DNA from: Palsa-459 sp035510855
GTDB taxonomy: Bacteria; Actinomycetota; Acidimicrobiia; Acidimicrobiales; RAAP-2
Direction of reading: 5' to 3'
Assembly (NCBI GenBank): GCA_035510855.1
Contig: DATKGG010000022.1
Coordinates: forward strand, 1-24,900
Length of the DNA: 24,900 nt
This document shows positions 21,667 through 24,900 of the stretch, in pieces. Under the pieces are notes generated by a model that was not told the DNA's origin, made no database searches, and was given only the letters and a program-made list of their open reading frames with translations. A program made the position numbers and the translations under genes. Each line of letters starts with the position of its first letter. Position 1 is the stretch's first letter.

Positions 21667-22464
21667 ATGACGACCGAGGCGCAGATGGCGGCAGCCGCAC
21701 CGCCTCGTCTCTTCTGGCTCTTCGACAACGGCGCGCTCCGACAGCATCCCCTGTGGGTGCGGCTCATAGTCGAGTTCGTGGGCACGTTCATCCTCGTCTG
21801 CGTCGCGGCCGGTGCAGGGGTGATCAACGCCTACGTGGTGCTGCACCACGGTGTGCCACAGATCTCCCGGGACGCCGCGGTCGTCGCCCCGGGCGCGCTG
21901 GTGATGGCGTTGATCTACGCGCTCGGCCCGCTGTCGGGCCTGCACATCAATCCCGTCGTGACCATCGCCTTCACGGTGCGCGGCGTCTTCCACGCGGCGT
22001 GGGCGATCCCCTACATCGTGGCCCAGCTGCTCGGCGCGTTCGCGGCGGCGCTCTTCCTCCAGCTCATGTTCGGCCAGGTCGCAAAGGGCGGCAACCACCC
22101 CATCGCGATCGCCGGGGGCGAGTGGCGGTCCCTCGTGATGGAGGCGCTGTGCACGCTCATCTTGGTGACCGTCATCCTGCACACCGCGACGGGCTACAAG
22201 AGCATCGGGCACAACGCGGCACTCGCGGTCGGCTCGACGGTGGCGCTGCTCGGGCTCTTCGCGAGCCCGATCTCCGGTGCGTCGATGAATCCCGCGAGGA
22301 CGCTCGGCCCCAACCTCGTGGGCGCGGACCCGGCCGGCTGGTGGATCTACGTCGCAGGCCCGGTCATCGGCGCGCTCCTCGCCGTCGGGCTCATCCGGGT
22401 CGTGCGCGGCAAGCCGAGTCTCGAGGAGCGCGAGGCCGCCGAGGGCGGACTGCTCCCGAACTAG
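21667..22464 (+). CDS. MIP-family channel (aquaporin / glycerol facilitator)
   Basis: A 265-residue membrane protein with six transmembrane segments and the internal duplication of aquaporins. The second half-helix has the canonical NPA at 208-210 with R211 of the selectivity filter (GASMNPART). The first is NPV (95-97, SGLHINPVVT) instead of NPA. Such variant first motifs occur in some plant and bacterial MIPs, and can alter what passes. Water, glycerol or a small neutral solute is likely; which one cannot be told. GGAGG four bases before the ATG sets the start. Its stop shares CTAG with the stop of the convergent gene. Confidence 0.88.
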   Translation: MTTEAQMAAAAPPRLFWLFDNGALRQHPLWVRLIVEFVGTFILVCVAAGAGVINAYVVLHHGVPQISRDAAVVAPGALVMALIYALGPLSGLHINPVVTIAFTVRGVFHAAWAIPYIVAQLLGAFAAALFLQLMFGQVAKGGNHPIAIAGGEWRSLVMEALCTLILVTVILHTATGYKSIGHNAALAVGSTVALLGLFASPISGASMNPARTLGPNLVGADPAGWWIYVAGPVIGALLAVGLIRVVRGKPSLEEREAAEGGLLPN

Positions 22465-23516
22465 GTGTCGTCGCCGGGGTCGATGTGCTCCGGCTCGATG
22501 CCGGCCTGGCGCGCCGCGGCGGCGAGCAGCAGGGGGTTGGCCGCGTGCTCGTGCAGCGCGCGAGCGCTGTAGACGAGCTTGACCACGTGCTCGTCATCGC
22601 TCAGGGTGCCGGCTCGAACGACCTCGTCCCACGGTGCAGGGTCCTCGAGCCACGGACGCACGGGGGCTGCGGGGTCGTCGAGCCCCGGTGCGCCGATGGT
22701 GACGTACGCGGCGGCCAGCGCCTGGAACCACCACGACGACAGCGCCTCGGTGTCCTCGACGAATGGCGACACGATCGCGATCGCGTGGCTCGCGGTCACG
22801 CCGTGCAGCGCGGTGAAGTCGTCCGTCGCCGCGTAGAGCGCCACGGCGGCGCCGGTCAGGCGTCGCGGCGTGTCGCTCGTGACCACGAGCCAGTCGACGA
22901 CGCCCGCGAAGGCCGGGTGCGTGGCGACCTGGCGCATCCGCTCGCCGATGTTGCCGTCGGCTGAGACGTGTTGGAGGACCGTGACGTCCGAGAGTCGTCG
23001 CAGCGCGACGAGGGGGTCGTCGGTGACGCCCGTGCCGTGCCCGAGATCACCGAGCGGCTGGTGGACCTGGGTCAGGTAGGCGAGCCCCGCGGCGACGCGC
23101 GCGGGGCTCGCGCTCTCGAGCGCGTAGGCGAGGCGGATGAGCCCGTGGAACGCCGCGCCGGAGAGCCCGTCGACGAGGTGGGGGAGGTGCCGGCGAACGA
23201 CCGGCTCGACGCCCTCGGCATCGAGGAGCGGGCCGAGGTACTCGCGGACCGGCCCGTAGGCGGCGCGCTGGCCCCTCGCTGTCAGCCACGCGTCGAACGA
23301 GCCGACGGGCTCGGCGAACTCGAGCGGCGCGAGGCGCGAGCGGTAGCGGTCGGCGAACTCGATCAGCCGATCGTCGCTCGCGCCGAGCCGCTGTAGCGCG
23401 ACGAGCGCCATGGGCAGGTGGTTCGAGAGGCGCGTGGTCGTCGTGGCGTCATAGCCGAGCTCGTCGTCCAAGAGGGCGGCGAGTGCCGTGCCCTTCGTCG
23501 CGCCGCCTGCGTCCAC
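22461..23516 (-). CDS. Questin oxidase-like (DUF4243) protein
   Basis: The 351-residue protein carries the conserved start of the questin oxidase-like family, LSNHLPMALVALQRLGASDDRLIEFADRY, and the AAFHGLIRLAYALES and TALHGVTASHAI segments with regularly placed histidines. Fungal members open the ring of the anthraquinone questin by Baeyer-Villiger-type oxidation; bacterial members are uncharacterised, so an oxidoreductase role is inference. No signal peptide is seen. GTG 23516 is six bases after TACGGT, suggesting a leaderless mRNA. It is convergent with the aquaporin gene, overlapping it by 4 bases, and divergent from the SCO6745-family gene. Confidence 0.78.
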   Translation of the reverse strand: MDAGGATKGTALAALLDDELGYDATTTTRLSNHLPMALVALQRLGASDDRLIEFADRYRSRLAPLEFAEPVGSFDAWLTARGQRAAYGPVREYLGPLLDAEGVEPVVRRHLPHLVDGLSGAAFHGLIRLAYALESASPARVAAGLAYLTQVHQPLGDLGHGTGVTDDPLVALRRLSDVTVLQHVSADGNIGERMRQVATHPAFAGVVDWLVVTSDTPRRLTGAAVALYAATDDFTALHGVTASHAIAIVSPFVEDTEALSSWWFQALAAAYVTIGAPGLDDPAAPVRPWLEDPAPWDEVVRAGTLSDDEHVVKLVYSARALHEHAANPLLLAAAARQAGIEPEHIDPGDDT

Positions 23517-23522
23517 GCGGTC

Positions 23523-23528
23523 ACCGTA
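23523..23528 (-). promoter_or_regulatory. -10 element of the questin-oxidase-like gene
   Basis: TACGGT six bases before GTG 23516. The 16 bases TACGGTGACCGCGTGG, from -10 through start codon, are identical to those of merR (15195-15180). Confidence 0.55.
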
Positions 23529-23556
23529 CCGTCGTCACTCGACGCGAGCGCCAGCG

Positions 23557-23586
23557 TTCGACAGCACACGACGTCGCTGTCAGACT
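23557..23586 (+). promoter_or_regulatory. Candidate promoter of the SCO6745-family gene
   Basis: TTCGAC (23557-23562) and CAGACT (23581-23586) are 18 bases apart; the second ends six bases before the ATG at 23593. No Shine-Dalgarno site is present, again consistent with a leaderless start. Confidence 0.4.
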
Positions 23587-23592
23587 TCGACG

Positions 23593-24348
23593 ATGGACAC
23601 CCAGAAGCTCATCGACGCGGCCTGCGAGACGATCTCGTCGCACGGCTGGCTGTACTACTTCGACCCTGCGACGACCGCCCGCGGCGAGCGACTGGGGCTC
23701 GACACGTTCCAGTTCTACTTCCTCGGCCGGGGCGGGGTCCTGGGCGACGTGGAGGCACCCGTCGTCTCGAGCGCATTCGGCTACTTCAACCCCGTCGTCG
23801 TCGAGATGATGTGGGCGGCGGGCCGCGCGAAGATCGATCCGCGCCGCGCAGGACGCGAGTACTTCGAAGCTGCGCACGAGTTCGGGCGCGAGCGGCTCGA
23901 CGGCGTGGAAGAACTCGCGGGCTTCGTGGCCGCGGCGACCAAGGTCGTCGACGTCGCCCGCGAGCAGGTGGCCGGGCTCGCGCTGTTCGCGGGTGCGGCG
24001 GCCGAGCCGGTCCCCGACGACGCCCCCGCCGCGGCGATGCACCAGCTCGCGGTCCTGCGCGAGTTCCGGGGCTCCGCGCACCTGGTCGCCATCGTCGCAG
24101 AAGGGCTTGATGCAAAGACGGCGCACTACATCCGCCGTCCCGAGATGTACACGACCTTCGGCTGGTCAGACCCCGTCCCGGTGGTCACCGACGCGCACAC
24201 GGCTGGTCTCAAGGCCGCCGACGCGCGCACCGATCGCCTCGTCGCCCCGGCGTACTCGGTGCTCGACGACGACGACGCCGCCGCGCTGCTGGCCGGACTC
24301 GATGTGATCGCGCCCCGCCTCGTGGGGAACGAGATCCCCACGGTCTGA
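23593..24348 (+). CDS. SCO6745-family protein (SalK-like)
   Basis: The 251-residue, largely helical protein matches the actinobacterial family named after SCO6745, which includes SalK. Visible hallmarks are WLYYFDPATTARGERLGLDTFQFYFLGRGGVLGD near the start, SAFGYFNPVVVEMMW, and HLVAIVAEGLDAKTAHYIRRPEMYTTFGWSDP near residue 155-190. The biochemical role of the family is unknown; the last motif, often annotated as helix-turn-helix-like, has not been shown here to bind DNA. The start ATG is six bases after a -10-like hexamer. The stop overlaps the next ATG in TGATG, coupling it to the VOC gene. Confidence 0.82.
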   Translation: MDTQKLIDAACETISSHGWLYYFDPATTARGERLGLDTFQFYFLGRGGVLGDVEAPVVSSAFGYFNPVVVEMMWAAGRAKIDPRRAGREYFEAAHEFGRERLDGVEELAGFVAAATKVVDVAREQVAGLALFAGAAAEPVPDDAPAAAMHQLAVLREFRGSAHLVAIVAEGLDAKTAHYIRRPEMYTTFGWSDPVPVVTDAHTAGLKAADARTDRLVAPAYSVLDDDDAAALLAGLDVIAPRLVGNEIPTV

Positions 24349-24701
24349 TGAAACTCCAGGGCCTGCGCACGGTCATCTACCCGGCCAAGGACCTCGAGGG
24401 TGCGACCTCGTGGTGGAGTGCGGTGCTTGGCCAGCAGCCGTACTTCAAGGAGCCCTTCTACGTGGGCTTCGAGGTCGGCGGTGACGAGCTCGGCCTGCTC
24501 CCCGACGCCGACGCCGACGACGGCGCCCAGGTGTACTGGGGCGTCGACGACGTGCAGGCGTCGCTCGACGAGGCCGTCGGGCTCGGCGCCGAGGTCGTCG
24601 CCGCGCCAGCCGACGTTGGCGGCGGCATCGTGACGGCGCTCGTGAAAAGCCCACAGGGCGCACTCGTGGGCCTCATCTTCAACCCAAACCACCAGGGCTG
24701 A
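24348..24701 (+). CDS. VOC-superfamily (glyoxalase/bleomycin-resistance-like) protein
   Basis: The 117-residue protein has one complete vicinal-oxygen-chelate module: VIYPAKDLEGATSWWSAVLGQQP, then YVGFEVGGDELGLL, then VYWGVDDVQASLDEAVGLGAEVV and a final beta hairpin PQGALVGLIFNPN. Such single-module proteins form dimers and can be metal enzymes or ligand-binding proteins. The classic metal ligands (H/E) are largely missing in the first strand, so a non-catalytic binding role is possible. It is cotranslated with the SCO6745-family gene. Confidence 0.85.
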   Translation: MKLQGLRTVIYPAKDLEGATSWWSAVLGQQPYFKEPFYVGFEVGGDELGLLPDADADDGAQVYWGVDDVQASLDEAVGLGAEVVAAPADVGGGIVTALVKSPQGALVGLIFNPNHQG

Positions 24702-24715
24702 TCCTTGTCGCTCCC

Positions 24716-24721
24716 TACGAT
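24716..24721 (+). promoter_or_regulatory. -10 element for the last, truncated gene
   Basis: TACGAT fits TANNNT; RNA would begin about 18 bases before the GTG. AAGGAGGAG (24735-24743) is a strong ribosome-binding site two to three bases before GTG 24746. Confidence 0.45.
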
Positions 24722-24745
24722 TGGGAGGGTCCACAAGGAGGAGCC

Positions 24746-24900
24746 GTGCGAGTGAACCCACAGCGCGCCGTGGTCGCCGGGCTCCTCGCCGCCGCGCTCG
24801 CCGCGCCAGGCGTGCTCGCCGCGACGAGCGCGGCGGCGACGTCAAGTCGGACGAGCCCCACCGCGATCGCGGGCGCGCCCACGTGCGCCGTCGCGCCCGC
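24746..24900 (+). CDS. Secreted protein, N-terminal part (runs off the right edge)
   Basis: About 51 codons are visible from GTG 24746. The N-terminus MRVNPQRAVVAGLLAAALAA is a classic Sec signal peptide: positive residues, a hydrophobic core of about 18 residues and small residues around VLAATSAAA for cleavage. A low-complexity Ser/Thr/Ala stretch follows, then a cysteine in GAPTCAVAP. The mature function is not visible. Confidence 0.75.
   Translation, partial: MRVNPQRAVVAGLLAAALAAPGVLAATSAAATSSRTSPTAIAGAPTCAVAP

Overview
The window is a gene-dense, high-GC bacterial chromosome segment. Most of it looks near 70% G+C, with GTG/TTG starts and 1-4 nt gene overlaps. The order rimO-pgsA-cinA-recA, a LexA box of the CGAAC-N4-GTTCG type, a P450 with a one-cluster ferredoxin, an SCO6745-family protein and TANNNT -10 boxes placed at leaderless starts all point to an actinobacterium. 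A fused HisIE and a seven-repeat secreted Cys protein would fit a deep lineage such as Acidimicrobiia, but that placement is inference. I see no rRNA, tRNA, CRISPR array, insertion sequence or phage gene.

Layout. At 1-389 (minus) is the start of a GT2 glycosyltransferase. At 613-6793 (plus) lie rimO, pgsA, cinA, a serine beta-lactamase-like hydrolase, thpR and SOS-regulated recA. At 6824-7970 a 15-codon leader peptide with a hairpin over the next ribosome-binding site precedes rsgA. A secreted protein of seven ~55-residue Cys-pair repeats plus two Fn3 domains (7971-9824, minus) is encoded partly in AT-richer DNA. It diverges from an acyltransferase and an MFS exporter (9979-11915). SerB (11954-13207) follows, then a ferredoxin/P450 pair (13229-14643).

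The minus-strand block 14705-15221 is the most novel part. A metal-sensing MerR-type regulator with a textbook operator/promoter overlaps, by ATGA, a 20-residue peptide with nine cysteines that the ORF-length cut-off of normal annotation would miss. Upstream of it on the same strand is a compact histidine operon, hisG-C-H-A-B-F-IE (15283-20433). This is headed by a 26-codon leader peptide with five histidines and a strong hairpin, which is the layout of a ribosome-mediated attenuator. The right end carries an AIM24-family protein, an aquaporin-like channel, a questin-oxidase-like protein, an SCO6745-family protein, a VOC protein and the start of a secreted protein.

Three control systems can be read directly from sequence: the his attenuator, the rsgA leader switch and the MerR operator with its Cys-rich peptide. 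Several genes (serB, merR, the questin-oxidase-like gene, the acyltransferase and perhaps the his leader) have a -10-like hexamer exactly six bases before the start codon and no evident need for a Shine-Dalgarno site, so leaderless translation is probably common here.
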